Assembly: GCF_000711875.1 (NCBI RefSeq)
Contig: NZ_JONM01000007.1
Coordinates: 62,001-126,000 of the forward strand
DNA: 64,000 bases
Origin: Andreprevotia chitinilytica DSM 18519
GTDB lineage: Bacteria > Pseudomonadota > Gammaproteobacteria > Burkholderiales > Chitinibacteraceae
Direction: 5' to 3'
Shown one piece after another: positions 42,761 to 52,172 of this stretch (the stretch's first letter is position 1; every line of letters begins with the position of its first letter). The position numbers and the translations under genes were made by a program. The notes beneath the pieces were generated by a model. It was given only the letters and a program-made list of their open reading frames with translations. It was not told where the DNA came from and did no database searches.

Positions 42761-43551
42761 TGAACGCTACTGCGACCGTGGCATCCGGGGCCTCCGATCT
42801 CGTCGACCAGATCGATGCCATCCTGCCGCAAACGCAGTGTCGTCAATGTGGTTTCGACGGCTGCCGGCCGTATGCCGAGGCGCTGGCTGCCGGCACGGTG
42901 CCGTTGAATCAGTGCCCGCCGGGCGGTGCTGCCGGCATCGTTGAACTGGCGGCGCTGCTAAAGCTGCCGATCTTGCCGTTATCCGCCGAGCACGGCATCG
43001 AACAGCCCCGTGAGCTGGCAGTGATCGATGAAGAGTGCTGCATCGGCTGTACGCTGTGCATTCAGGCGTGCCCGGTCGATGCGATCTTCGGCGCGGCCAA
43101 ACAGATGCATACCGTCATCAATGCCGAATGCACCGGCTGCGCGCTGTGCGTTGCGCCCTGTCCGGTGGATTGCATCGATATGGTCGTGTTGCAGCCGGTG
43201 GCTTTATCACGACTCGTCGAGCCGGAACGCAGCCACGCGCGTGGTCGCTATCAGTTCCACCAATTCCGGCTGGATCGCGAACAGCGCGAACGGCACGAAC
43301 GACTGGCGCAGAAGGCAGTAACCAAACTGGCGGCAGCACAGCAAGCGCCTGGTTCTGATGAGGCGCTACGTGCGGAGAAGATTCGCGCGGCGATGGCGCG
43401 GGCGAGTGCGAAGCGGGGTGAGGTATCGCCGGCTGATGAGCCAGCTCCAGACCAACCAGCAGCCGACCCCATTCAAGACGATGCCGAAGTATTGAAACAG
43501 GCGCGCATCGCGGCGGCAATTGCGCGGGCTACGGCGTTGCGGAAGCGCTGA
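42760..43551 (+). CDS. rsxB: RnfB/RsxB-type ferredoxin
   Basis: 263 residues. [16 protein letters not shown] then CPPGG is the RnfB [4Fe-4S] domain; two ferredoxin clusters follow ([14 protein letters not shown] near 95 and [14 protein letters not shown] near 125). The usual N-terminal membrane helix of RnfB is missing, as in the soluble betaproteobacterial form, and no other rnf genes are here. The last 90 residues are Ala/Glu-rich with two similar [14 protein letters not shown] helical units. Overlaps pyrD by one base. Electron partner unknown. Confidence 0.9.
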   Translation: MNATATVASGASDLVDQIDAILPQTQCRQCGFDGCRPYAEALAAGTVPLNQCPPGGAAGIVELAALLKLPILPLSAEHGIEQPRELAVIDEECCIGCTLCIQACPVDAIFGAAKQMHTVINAECTGCALCVAPCPVDCIDMVVLQPVALSRLVEPERSHARGRYQFHQFRLDREQRERHERLAQKAVTKLAAAQQAPGSDEALRAEKIRAAMARASAKRGEVSPADEPAPDQPAADPIQDDAEVLKQARIAAAIARATALRKR

Positions 43552-43580
43552 GCGGCAGGCTGGAGAGCATCTTTCTCCCC

Positions 43581-43650
43581 ACCCTCACCCCCGGCCCCTC
43601 TCCCACTAATAGCTGAGCAAGGCTGAAGCCTTGCACGCGAGGGCGAGGGG
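43581..43650. repeat. Dispersed repeat family B, copy 2 (inverted)
   Basis: Reverse complement of the 13701-13770 element with small differences, ending CGAGGGCGAGGGG. It lies in the 141-bp space between rsxB and the convergent rstB gene. No coding content. Confidence 0.75.
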
Positions 43651-43692
43651 AGACAAGCACAGCATGTCAGCGAGAATTGCAGGCATTCCAAC

Positions 43693-44988
43693 TCAAACCA
43701 CCGCCTCCACTCCCAACACCGGCAGCACAATCACAAACCGTGCCCCACCGAGCGCGCTGCGATCCAGCACCACCTCACCGCCATGCACCAGCGCAATGCG
43801 CCGGACAATCGCCAGACCGAGGCCAAAGCCGCCGGTGTGGCGGTCGCGACTGGCATCCAGGCGGAGGAATGGCTCGAACACCCGCTTGCGATCTGCCTCC
43901 GGAATACCCGGCCCGTCGTCTTCCACCGTCAGGCGCAATGTCTCATCCGGGCCGGCTTCGGCGCGGATGGTAATGGCGTGGCTGGCGTAGCGACTGGCAT
44001 TGCGGATCAGGTTCAGCAGCGCACGCGCCACCAGCCGGGGGTCGCAAATGTGCTCGGCCGGGGCGTCAGCCATGTGGACGGACAACTCGATCTGGCGATC
44101 CGCTACGTCGTTGGCAACACTGGCGGCCACGCTATCCAGCAACTCCCCCACCGCAACCGGCATCAACACCAGATTCGTCGCCCCCTGCTCCAGCTGGCTG
44201 AGCGTCAGCAGCTCGGTGACGAGTTCATCCAGCTCACGCACGTCGCGGCTTAGTGCCGCCTGCCGGGCTTGCGCTTCCGGCTCTGTCGTTTGCAGCAAGG
44301 CAATGCCGAATTCGAGGCGGGCGATCGGTGTTTTCAGCTCGTGCGAAATGCCGTGCATCATTTCACGCTGGTGCAGGATCGAGGCCTGAATCCGCTCAGC
44401 CATATCGTTGAACTGCTGGGCCAGCGCGTAGATGTTGGATTTCTTCTTGAGCGTCGCGCGCGTCGCCAGGTTGCCGGCGCCAAAGCTGCGGGCAGCCTCT
44501 TGCAACTTGCGCAGGTCCCGCCAGTGGAAGTGCACCCAGGCGATGACCGCCAGCAAGGTGGTCAAGCCAACCACCCCATACGCGATCACATTGATGTCGG
44601 TGTTATCCGCTTCCACCGTGCGCGCGTGGATCACCGTGCCGTCGCGCAAGGACAAGTAATAGTCCTTGCCATCGAGGCTCATCGCCAGTTTGCCGGCACG
44701 GAGATCGCGCTGCTCTTTGCTGGACAAACGAGCCACGTCGGCCTGACTCAAGACCCTGAAACGCTCCTGCGCATTCTCTTGCAAACGAGCCAATGCAGCT
44801 GCGCGCTCGGCCCCCGAATGGCGCTCCAGATAGTCGGTCAGCACGAACACATAACCCTTGTAGCCTTCGCGGACATCTGCGGAAAAGCGCTCGTGGAACA
44901 TCGGGATGAAGGCGTAATTGATGAACAGGACCGCCGCCGCTACGCCCAGGCAGACCAGCAAATAGAGTTTGATCAGTGGGCGCAGCAT
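43693..44988 (-). CDS. rstB: Sensor histidine kinase RstB-like
   Basis: 431-residue inner-membrane kinase: TM1 near 5-27, a periplasmic domain of about 110 residues, TM2 near 142-162, HAMP, then HisKA with His in MMHGISHELKTPIARLEFG near 225 and an ATPase with NLIRNASRYAS, EDDGPGIPEAD and GGFGLGLAIVRRI. The order and motifs are those of RstB. ATG at 44988 starts at the first membrane helix; the longer frame to 45321 runs through the palindrome and rstA. It follows rstA by 160 bp. Confidence 0.9.
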   Translation of the reverse strand: MLRPLIKLYLLVCLGVAAAVLFINYAFIPMFHERFSADVREGYKGYVFVLTDYLERHSGAERAAALARLQENAQERFRVLSQADVARLSSKEQRDLRAGKLAMSLDGKDYYLSLRDGTVIHARTVEADNTDINVIAYGVVGLTTLLAVIAWVHFHWRDLRKLQEAARSFGAGNLATRATLKKKSNIYALAQQFNDMAERIQASILHQREMMHGISHELKTPIARLEFGIALLQTTEPEAQARQAALSRDVRELDELVTELLTLSQLEQGATNLVLMPVAVGELLDSVAASVANDVADRQIELSVHMADAPAEHICDPRLVARALLNLIRNASRYASHAITIRAEAGPDETLRLTVEDDGPGIPEADRKRVFEPFLRLDASRDRHTGGFGLGLAIVRRIALVHGGEVVLDRSALGGARFVIVLPVLGVEAVV

Positions 44989-45034
44989 GGGGGGTCTCGG
45001 TGTGTGATGAAGCGTGCAGGGCAAGAATCGGAGC

Positions 45035-45150
45035 GAGCGCCGCTGGCAAAACCCAGCGTAGCGGTGCTGGCAAGGCGTGCGAGCGCAGACAGTACAAGTG
45101 GTACGGCAAGCGAGCACAACGCCGCCAGCAGGGTTTTGCCAGCGGCGCTC
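45035..45150. repeat. Long palindromic element between rstA and rstB
   Basis: Arms 45035-45054 and 45131-45150 are exact 20-bp inverted repeats (GAGCGCCGCTGGCAAAACCC), and further complementary blocks lie inside (TGCTGGC...GGCGT with ACGCCGCCAGCA), so the 116 bp can form one long hairpin. Its right arm ends inside the rstA stop codon. In the rstA-rstB transcript it would form a strong mRNA hairpin between the two genes. Confidence 0.8.
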
Positions 45151-45874
45151 ATTCCTCCCACGCTGACGGGCTGAACAGATACCCCCGCCCCCAGATCGTC
45201 TTGATCTTCTGCGGCTCGGGCGAGGCATCGCCAAAGCGCCGCCGCAAGCGGGAGATGCCGGAATCCACGGTGCGATCCAGCCCGTCGAATTCGATGCCGC
45301 GCAATTGCTTGAGGATGTCATCGCGGCTGAGCACCGTGCCAGCCGCTTTGGCCAGGATCAGCAGCAGGTTGAATTCGGCGGTTTTCAGCTCCACCAGCTG
45401 GCCGCGCCAGAAGACGGTGCGGTTCGGCGGGGAGATCGCCAGCTCGCCAAAGACCAACTCGCTCCCTTGCGCCGGGGAGGCCGCTTGCCCGGCCGGCTGC
45501 GCCCGCCGCAACAGTGCACGAGCACGGGCCACCAACAGGCGCGGCTCGATGGGCTTGAGCACGTAATCGTCCGCCCCCAGCTCCAGCCCGGCGACCTGAT
45601 CGTAGGTATCCACCCGCGCCGTCAAGATCAGCACCGGCACCTGCGAGAACGCACGGATACGGCGGCAGACCTCCATGCCGTCCATGTGTGGCAGCATCAG
45701 ATCCAGAATCACCAAGGCCGGTTGCTGCTCGCGCACGGCCGCTTCAGCCACGTCGCCGCGCCGCACGATGGTCACTTCGAACTCGTAATTGCTCAAGTAC
45801 TCGCGCACGAGCTGCGCGAGGCGATCGTCGTCCTCGACCAGCAGCACCTTGATCTTGAGCGGCGTGTCATCCAT
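45149..45874 (-). CDS. rstA: Response regulator RstA-like (OmpR family)
   Basis: 241 residues: receiver domain (LLVEDDDRLAQLVREYL, phospho-Asp in VILDLMLPHMDGMEV near 59, Lys in YVLKPIEP) and a winged-helix output domain ending LRGIEFDGLDRTVDSGISRLRRRF ... KTIWGRGYLFSPSAWE, the last part very close to E. coli RstA. First gene of the rstAB operon and divergent from the mipA-like gene, which may be a target (inference). Confidence 0.93.
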   Translation of the reverse strand: MDDTPLKIKVLLVEDDDRLAQLVREYLSNYEFEVTIVRRGDVAEAAVREQQPALVILDLMLPHMDGMEVCRRIRAFSQVPVLILTARVDTYDQVAGLELGADDYVLKPIEPRLLVARARALLRRAQPAGQAASPAQGSELVFGELAISPPNRTVFWRGQLVELKTAEFNLLLILAKAAGTVLSRDDILKQLRGIEFDGLDRTVDSGISRLRRRFGDASPEPQKIKTIWGRGYLFSPSAWEE

Positions 45875-46070
45875 GCCCCATTTCCTTCTTAATTCCCCCG
45901 TCTCCGGGTCGGCGAAGCGCCAGTGTATGCGCTCATGCCGTCAGTTTGGAGCCAAAATAAACTTCAAGACACTTACCCATAATTGCGCACAGATTACCCG
46001 CCAATTCCAGACAGACATGAATCAGCACAATGGTGAGACTGCGAACTCTTCCAACCCTGGAGTGTTCTCT

Positions 46071-46889
46071 GTGCGTCAATCCCGTCCAGCCCGCCTTCCC
46101 GCCCTTCTTCCTGCCCTGTTTCCAAACGCTTACCTGCTCGCACTCCCCATCATCATGTTGACGGCTTCATTCTCGGCCAAAGCCGAGATCACCTATACGG
46201 CTTCACTGGGGGTCGGCGTCAGCCAGGAATATCAAGGCAGCAGGGTTTACCATGCAGCGCCCGAGATCGCGCTCCGCGCCGACTTCGGCAACGGCTGGTT
46301 CGTCGATACCGCGCAGGGCGCCGGCTACGCAACCACGTTCTCCAACAGCATGTTCGCGTCGGCGGTGCTCGCCTACGATGGCGGGCGCAAAGAAAAGCAA
46401 AGCTACAACACACCCGGCAACGATTACCTCAAAGGCATGGGCGATATCTCTGGCTCCGTGCTTGGCGTCATCACCGTCGGCATGCCGATCTACGGCAAAA
46501 CCACCACCAGCCTCACCCTCGAACTGCCGCTGACACATAGCGAACGCGGCGTTGCCGGCCATGTCGACCTGACCGTGCCAGTGTTCGACCAAGGTGCGCA
46601 CAAGATCACGATCACACCCAGCGTGCATTTCGGCTCGAGCAAGTACACGCAGTCCTTCTTTGGCGTCACCGCACAGCAAGCCGCCAATACCACATTCAAC
46701 GCCTACAGCACCCACGCGGGCGTCGACAGCACATCTGTATCCGCGGCATGGAGCTACACCATCACGCCCAACTGGTCCACGCATACGGAACTGGGCGTCA
46801 GCCGTCTGCTCGGTGACGCGGCTGGCAGCCCGATCGTGCAGAAAAAGCAGGGGTTTTTCGCGATGTCAGTGGTGTCTTATACGTTTTGA
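46071..46889 (+). CDS. MipA/OmpV family outer-membrane protein
   Basis: 272 residues with signal peptide (LPALFPNAYLLALPIIMLTASFSAKA) followed by an antiparallel beta-barrel: alternating amphipathic strands, GVGVSQEYQGS near the N-terminus and a C-terminal aromatic end (SVVSYTF). Members of the MipA/OmpV group scaffold murein enzymes or act as porin-like proteins. GTG at 46071 has GGAG 8 bases upstream and yields a normal signal peptide; an ATG at 46017 would add 18 residues without a ribosome site. Divergent from rstA. Confidence 0.85.
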   Translation: MRQSRPARLPALLPALFPNAYLLALPIIMLTASFSAKAEITYTASLGVGVSQEYQGSRVYHAAPEIALRADFGNGWFVDTAQGAGYATTFSNSMFASAVLAYDGGRKEKQSYNTPGNDYLKGMGDISGSVLGVITVGMPIYGKTTTSLTLELPLTHSERGVAGHVDLTVPVFDQGAHKITITPSVHFGSSKYTQSFFGVTAQQAANTTFNAYSTHAGVDSTSVSAAWSYTITPNWSTHTELGVSRLLGDAAGSPIVQKKQGFFAMSVVSYTF

Positions 46890-46904
46890 GGGGCAACTCA
46901 ACGC

Positions 46905-47125
46905 ACTCGTGACCGCCGACAGTGGCGTGATTACCACCGGCGCAGTCTGGTGGAAACCAAGATGCGTTGCTTCAAGTTGCTGGGTGAACGGGTGATGCCG
47001 AGAGACTTTGATCAACAGGTGGCCGAGCTGCAAAACCGCAGCTCGGCATGCCGAAAACGGGGTGGTGGCATGAATCCGTCTGAGGTTTGAGTCACTTCAA
47101 ATCTGGACTGACTTATGCAACAGCG
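46905..47125 (+). pseudogene. IS5-family transposase 3' relic with IS end
   Basis: In one frame the DNA reads DRRQWRDYHRRSLVETKM, then RCFKLLGERVMPRDFDQQVAELQNRSS, the C-terminal block of IS5-type transposases, before the frame ends at PSEV-stop near 47090. An IS-end-like TTATGCAACAGCGCC follows at about 47113. Only about 60 of 250 or more codons remain. A similar end (GGCTTTGTTGCACTTG) occurs at 49151, after the peptidase gene. Confidence 0.7.
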
Positions 47126-47158
47126 CCTTGCCGCTGTATATCTTGGAGTAGGTGCATC

Positions 47159-49150
47159 ATGAAATTAAGCATTTTAAGTAAATTGTGTTTGTTTGGTTTT
47201 GCTGCATGGTCGCTACAAGCACGGGCAGAAATAAGGACAGATTATTTATCCAATATCCGAGACCAGATTAAATTCAACGAATTGAACGCAACAGATAAAC
47301 GCACGATTGCCGAACAAGCTCAGCTCCTGTTGCGAGATCTTTACGTTGAACGTGAAGAAAAAAACAATTATTACGGCAACTACCCCAGCATGAACCAAGG
47401 TCATGTCGACCCAGCGCTATCCATCCAGCAACTCATCAATCACCTGGACAAGCTCAGCACGCGCGAATTACATCAACAGCTCAGCCAGATTTTCATCAAT
47501 CAACGCGACCGACATTTGAATTACATTTTTCCGCTGCCGCACAGTGCATTCAAAAGCTATTTGCCACTTACACTGACACGAACCCATGATGGATCAAGTG
47601 TGGTGCGCGTCGAGCAGCTACTACCTGTATTTGACTCGATGCTGCCTTCAACCAGAAAACCTGAAGTCGGCGATCAACTACTTGAATATGATGAGCTGCC
47701 GACTCAAAAAGCAATAAACAAATTGATGCCGATGGTTTCAGGCGCAAACCCTTACGGTGGCTTTTCCCGTGCGCTAGAGTACATGACACAAATTGATCAC
47801 GCGCTTAACTTACCACCCGCACATGACACGGCATTACTGAAATTGCGCTCTGCAAGAACTGGCGAAGCGTACACGATTCAGCTGCCGTGGCTGGTGGAAT
47901 ATGACGACGCTAAACTGCTAGAAAAAACCGAAAACATCCCCGCTCAATCGCCCAACCCAAAACCACCTTCGAAAATGCAAGTGCTTGATCAAAAAGAAGT
48001 GGGTGCGATAACGCCCGTTCAGCGCAGCGATATCGAGCATTTATATTTTGCAACAAACACTACAGCAGACCCTGCTATTGAATGGGCGATCATCCCCAAA
48101 GGCAACGTAGCCTACCTTGGAATTAGTCGTTTTCAGCCAATCAATGATGATGCAGATCAATCATTGAATATCATTGCCCATCTCTTGCGTGAACAATTAG
48201 CCGATACCAATGCGCTGTTGATCGATGTTCGCAACAACGGTGGCGGCGACAATCAATACGTAGACAAATTACTGCAAATATTCACCCCTGGCCCTGCCCA
48301 CACCAATGCTGTTCGTCTGTTAAATACAAAACTCAATGCGCAATTCTTGAATCAGGATGTTTTCAGGGCGTTTCAACCCAAACTGGTAAAGCTTATTGAT
48401 GAAGCAGCCAAAACCAACAACACCTACACCCAAACGACAACTGAATTATCACTGGAAGAAGCCAATAGCCTGGGGCAAATGTATTATAAACCCGTAGGGA
48501 TATTAACAAATGCACGCAGTTATTCAGCAACGGAGATGTTCAGCTGCGCGATGCAAGATAATGGCGCCGCTACGCTGTATGGTGAAGATCCATTGACAGG
48601 TGGTGGTGGCAGCAATCCGATACCGCATAGCGTCCTGGCTGAAAATGGCCCTGCTTGGTTTAAACCGCTTCCTGGTGGCGTGCAGATGAGGTTTTCGTGG
48701 TTGCAAACGATCCGTGATGGGTATCACAAGAATGAGCTTATCGAAGATGAAGGCTGTGCAGCAGATGTCAATGTGCCGCGTACATTCAGTGATCTGACGA
48801 ATGGGGATAAAACCCAGCTCGATAAGATCACCACTCACTTATTGTCTAAACCGCCCCCCCGCTCATTGTTTAAATTTGTGCATCCCGTGGCAGACGTAAT
48901 CGAGGTTGAAGAAACCACGACCAACCTGGATATTCAGACTGCTGAAACCGAGTATGTGCAAGTCTACGTGGACCATGAATTGTTTAAATCACTGCCTGTT
49001 TATAGCTATGGTGCGCCCCAAACAGTGCGCTTGCCTTTGCCAGCAATGCGTACCGGACAATCTTATACCTTGCGTATTGTTGGCATTGACGCAGGGCACA
49101 CGCCACGCTGGAACACGCAGCGCAGTGTGCGTGTGATCGCGCAAAAATAG
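47159..49150 (+). CDS. S41-family peptidase (C-terminal processing protease-like)
   Basis: 663 residues with a signal peptide (LSKLCLFGFAAWSLQARA, cleavage near 22). The S41 catalytic domain lies at about 330-560: AYLGISRFQPI, LLIDVRNNGGGDNQYVDKLL and the Ser nucleophile region NARSYSATEMFSCAMQDNG; the Lys-type partner is not certain. The C-terminal 90 residues form a beta-rich domain. Codon use is much more AT-rich than the neighbours. It is flanked by IS-like ends, suggesting horizontal gain. ATG at 47159 with GGAG upstream. Confidence 0.85.
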   Translation: MKLSILSKLCLFGFAAWSLQARAEIRTDYLSNIRDQIKFNELNATDKRTIAEQAQLLLRDLYVEREEKNNYYGNYPSMNQGHVDPALSIQQLINHLDKLSTRELHQQLSQIFINQRDRHLNYIFPLPHSAFKSYLPLTLTRTHDGSSVVRVEQLLPVFDSMLPSTRKPEVGDQLLEYDELPTQKAINKLMPMVSGANPYGGFSRALEYMTQIDHALNLPPAHDTALLKLRSARTGEAYTIQLPWLVEYDDAKLLEKTENIPAQSPNPKPPSKMQVLDQKEVGAITPVQRSDIEHLYFATNTTADPAIEWAIIPKGNVAYLGISRFQPINDDADQSLNIIAHLLREQLADTNALLIDVRNNGGGDNQYVDKLLQIFTPGPAHTNAVRLLNTKLNAQFLNQDVFRAFQPKLVKLIDEAAKTNNTYTQTTTELSLEEANSLGQMYYKPVGILTNARSYSATEMFSCAMQDNGAATLYGEDPLTGGGGSNPIPHSVLAENGPAWFKPLPGGVQMRFSWLQTIRDGYHKNELIEDEGCAADVNVPRTFSDLTNGDKTQLDKITTHLLSKPPPRSLFKFVHPVADVIEVEETTTNLDIQTAETEYVQVYVDHELFKSLPVYSYGAPQTVRLPLPAMRTGQSYTLRIVGIDAGHTPRWNTQRSVRVIAQK

Positions 49151-49278
49151 GGCTTTGTTGCACTTGCTCAGGCAAAGACGTGCCAGTTTGCGACCCACCT
49201 TCTGGCACGCGCTTGCCGAGCGGCACATCCCCCCGCGACAATCAGGCTCTTCGCAACACAATTGCCCAGGAGCCCGCC

Positions 49279-49833
49279 ATGCCCGCCGCCAATCCCCGAT
49301 CCGACCAATTCGTCCTGCTTGGCCAATACAACCAGTGGATGAACGCCAAGGTCATCGAGGCCGCCGCCCAGTTGCCGGCCGACGAATTGCTGCGTGATCG
49401 CAAGGCGTATTTCGGCTCGATTCTCGGCACGCTCAATCACCTGATCGTGGCCGATACGATGTGGCTCAAGCGCTTTCTCAACCATCCGGCCGGCTATGCC
49501 TCGCTGGAGCCAGTCCGCGATTTGCCGATCCCCGCCTCGCTGGATGAACTCGTCTGCCCGGATCTGGCCTCCTACACCGCGCGCCGCCAGTTGCTCGATG
49601 GTGTCATTTCCGCCTTCGTCGCCGAGCTGAAAGATGCCGATCTCGACCACGTACTGGCCTACAAGAACGCCAAGGGCGAGCACAAGCAAAAGCGTTCCGC
49701 CTTGGTGCTGATGCATCTCTTCAACCATCAGACCCATCACCGCGGCCAGGCCAGCACGCTGTTCTTCCAGGCCGGTGTCGATGTCGGCGTGACCGATCTG
49801 CCGATGCTGATTCCCGACGAACCGCTCAACTAG
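49279..49833 (+). CDS. DinB family protein
   Basis: 184-residue four-helix DinB-fold protein, a metal-binding superfamily that includes thiol transferases such as BshA-pathway-type enzymes. His residues in TLNHLIVADTMW and in MHLFNHQTHHRGQAS form the expected three-His metal site. ATG at 49279, with CAGGAG upstream. It lies 13 bp before nth and is likely co-transcribed. Substrate unknown. Confidence 0.88.
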   Translation: MPAANPRSDQFVLLGQYNQWMNAKVIEAAAQLPADELLRDRKAYFGSILGTLNHLIVADTMWLKRFLNHPAGYASLEPVRDLPIPASLDELVCPDLASYTARRQLLDGVISAFVAELKDADLDHVLAYKNAKGEHKQKRSALVLMHLFNHQTHHRGQASTLFFQAGVDVGVTDLPMLIPDEPLN

Positions 49834-49846
49834 ACTGCGCCGCGCA

Positions 49847-50497
49847 ATGAACAAGCAAACCCGCCACACCTTCTATCAACGGCTCGCCGAGCTCGATCCG
49901 CATCCGACCACCGAGCTCGACTACACCACACCGTTCGAGCTGCTGACCGCCGTGCTGCTGTCCGCCCAAGCCACCGATGTGGGCGTGAACAAGGCCACCA
50001 AGCGCTTGTTCCCGGTTGCCAATACCCCCGCTGCCATCCTCGCGCTCGGGCAGGAGGCGCTGAAAGGCTATATCGCTACCATCGGTCTGTATCGCAGCAA
50101 GGCCAAGCACCTGCTGGAAACCTGTCGCATCCTGATCGAGCAGCACGGCGGTGAAGTGCCGCGCGATCGGGAATCGCTGGAGGCGCTGCCGGGCGTGGGC
50201 CGCAAGACCGCCAACGTGGTGATGAACACCGCCTTTGGCGAAGCGACCATCGCGGTCGATACGCATATCTTTCGCGTCGCCAACCGCACCGGCCTCGCTC
50301 CCGGCAAGGATGTGCGGGCGGTGGAAGACAAACTGCTGAAAGTCACCGAGCCGGAATTCCGCCTCAATGCGCACCATTGGTTGATCCTGCACGGCCGCTA
50401 CGTATGCAAGGCCCGACGGCCGGAGTGCTGGCGCTGTGTGGTGGCGGACGTATGCGACTACAAAGGGAAGGAAATGACGCCGCCGAAGGGGCGGTAA
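49847..50497 (+). CDS. nth: Endonuclease III (Nth)
   Basis: 216-residue base-excision-repair glycosylase and AP lyase for oxidised pyrimidines. HhH motif LPGVGRKTANVV with the catalytic Lys, catalytic Asp in VDTHIFRVANR, and the C-terminal [4Fe-4S] cluster (C-X6-C-X2-C-X5-C in CKARRPECWRCVVADVC) are all present. Length normal. Confidence 0.97.
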   Translation: MNKQTRHTFYQRLAELDPHPTTELDYTTPFELLTAVLLSAQATDVGVNKATKRLFPVANTPAAILALGQEALKGYIATIGLYRSKAKHLLETCRILIEQHGGEVPRDRESLEALPGVGRKTANVVMNTAFGEATIAVDTHIFRVANRTGLAPGKDVRAVEDKLLKVTEPEFRLNAHHWLILHGRYVCKARRPECWRCVVADVCDYKGKEMTPPKGR

Positions 50498-50638
50498 TCC
50501 CCCCGAAATTCGTAAGTTTTTGGAAAAGGGGTAAACCCAAGTTCCAACCTGACGTTATTCAGGCCTGCTCCACCGAAAAGCAACCTTGCGAGCCGGGCCT
50601 GCCCAATCCCGGCGCGCCGTTCACACCGAGAACAGCCG

Positions 50639-51961
50639 ATGTCCGCCGAACCGCTCAACACCCAACCCACCACCGCTAAACCCCGCCGCAGCTGGCTGTG
50701 GCTGCTCGCCGCCGCCATCATCCTCGCGGGCGGGGTTTACCTGATCTACAACGCCAAGCCGCAAGCGTCGACGCAAGCCAATGCGGGTGGCGGCAAGCGT
50801 GGCGGCCCCGGCCAGGGCAACAAGCCGATGCCGGTGCAGGCCAAGCCGGCGCGATCCGGCGATCTCAACGTGTATCTGAACGGTTTGGGTACGGTAACGC
50901 CCTCGTCCACCGTCACCGTGCATTCACGTGTCGACGGCCCCTTGCTGGCGCTGCACTTTCAGGAAGGCCAAGTGGTGAAAGCCGGCGCATTGCTGGCCGA
51001 GATCGACCCCGCCACCTTCCGCATCCAGCTCGCGCAAGCACAAGGCCAGCTCGCCAAGGATCAGGCCCTGCTCGCCAACGCCAAACAAGACCTCGCCCGC
51101 TATCAGACGCTGCTGGCGCAGGATTCGATCTCCAAGCAGCAAGTCGATACGCAAGCCGCGCTGGTGCGCCAGACCGAAGGCACGGTGCAGGCCGATCAGG
51201 CGACGGTCGATGCGGCCAGGCTGCAGCTCTCCTACACCCGCATCGTCGCGCCGGTTTCCGGTCGCCTTGGTCTGCGGCAGGTTGATCCGGGCAACCTGAT
51301 CCACGCTTCGGATACCAATGGACTGGTGCTGATCAACGAGGTCACGCCAATTGCGGTGCTGTTCACCATTCCGCAAGACAAGCTGCCGCCGGTACTCAAG
51401 CAGTTGAACGATGGTCAGACGCTGGCCATCGATGCCTACGACCGCGCGCAGACAACCAAATTGGCCAGCGGCAAGTTGCTCACCGTCGATAACCAGATCG
51501 ACACCACCACCGGCACCGTCAAACTCAAGGCCGTGTTCCCGAACGAAGACGGCACGCTGTTCCCGAACCAGTTCGTCAACGTGCGCCTGCTGGTCGAAAC
51601 CCTGCACAACGCCACCATCCTGCCGACTGCCGCCGTGCAGCGCGGCGCGCAAGGCACCTTTGTGTTCGTGGTTGGCGCAGACACCAGCGTGAGCGCGCAA
51701 CCGGTCACCCTCGGCCCGGTCGATGGCGACAACGTGGTGATCCAGTCCGGCGTGAAACCCGGTGACGTGGTGGTGATCGATGGCGCGGACAAGCTCAAGG
51801 AAGGCGGCAAGGTTGAAGTGGTGGCGGCCAATGCGAGTGGCGTTGCGGGCAAGCGGCCGCATGGTGGCAAGGGTGGAGCGAATGCGAGCGGGGCGCAGCA
51901 TCGGCATAAGAATGGTAGTGACGGATCAGGTGCTGGCTCGGATAAGGGAGCCAATTCGTGA
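50639..51961 (+). CDS. mdtA: RND efflux periplasmic adaptor MdtA
   Basis: 440-residue membrane-fusion protein linking the inner-membrane pump to the outer-membrane factor. N-terminal membrane anchor near 17-37 (SWLWLLAAAIILAGGVYLI), biotinyl-lipoyl half-motifs (VHSRVDGPLLALHFQEGQVVKAG), a helical hairpin (QLAQAQGQLAKDQALLANAKQDL), then beta-barrel and membrane-proximal domains. The MPVQAKPARSGDLNVYLNGLGTVTP block is characteristic of MdtA. The C-terminal tail is Gly/His/Lys-rich. First of an mdtABC-oprM-like operon. Confidence 0.94.
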   Translation: MSAEPLNTQPTTAKPRRSWLWLLAAAIILAGGVYLIYNAKPQASTQANAGGGKRGGPGQGNKPMPVQAKPARSGDLNVYLNGLGTVTPSSTVTVHSRVDGPLLALHFQEGQVVKAGALLAEIDPATFRIQLAQAQGQLAKDQALLANAKQDLARYQTLLAQDSISKQQVDTQAALVRQTEGTVQADQATVDAARLQLSYTRIVAPVSGRLGLRQVDPGNLIHASDTNGLVLINEVTPIAVLFTIPQDKLPPVLKQLNDGQTLAIDAYDRAQTTKLASGKLLTVDNQIDTTTGTVKLKAVFPNEDGTLFPNQFVNVRLLVETLHNATILPTAAVQRGAQGTFVFVVGADTSVSAQPVTLGPVDGDNVVIQSGVKPGDVVVIDGADKLKEGGKVEVVAANASGVAGKRPHGGKGGANASGAQHRHKNGSDGSGAGSDKGANS

Positions 51962-52009
51962 TGGCGGTTCAGATCCCATCTTGCGGGAACCAGCTACTGC
52001 ACGCATCAC

Positions 52010-52115
52010 TCGTCCCCCCCTTCCCCGAAGGGGGGCTAGGGGGGATTTCTACGACATCTCAAGTTGAAGTGACGTCGAAATCCCCCTCAATCCCCCTTCA
52101 CAAAGGGGGAGGTCA
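52010..52115. repeat. Poly-C/poly-G hairpin repeat between mdtA and mdtB
   Basis: A CCCCCCTTC-GAAGGGGGG hairpin near 52015-52035, a GGGGGGATTTC segment, then its inverted partner GAAATCCCCC and a second hairpin CCCCCTTCACAAAGGGGG near 52092-52109. The interior matches the long MITE-like copies at 21989 and 27475. It fills most of the 211-bp spacer. Confidence 0.85.
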
Positions 52116-52172
52116 ACACCCGCAGCGCTTAAAGTTCAGTGAAACATTGACCGCTCTGTCGCGGACCACCCC

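Noticed and set aside
46594..46995. 133-codon frame overlapping the end of the MipA-like gene
   Set aside because: It is a shadow in another frame; the real content past 46905 is the transposase relic.
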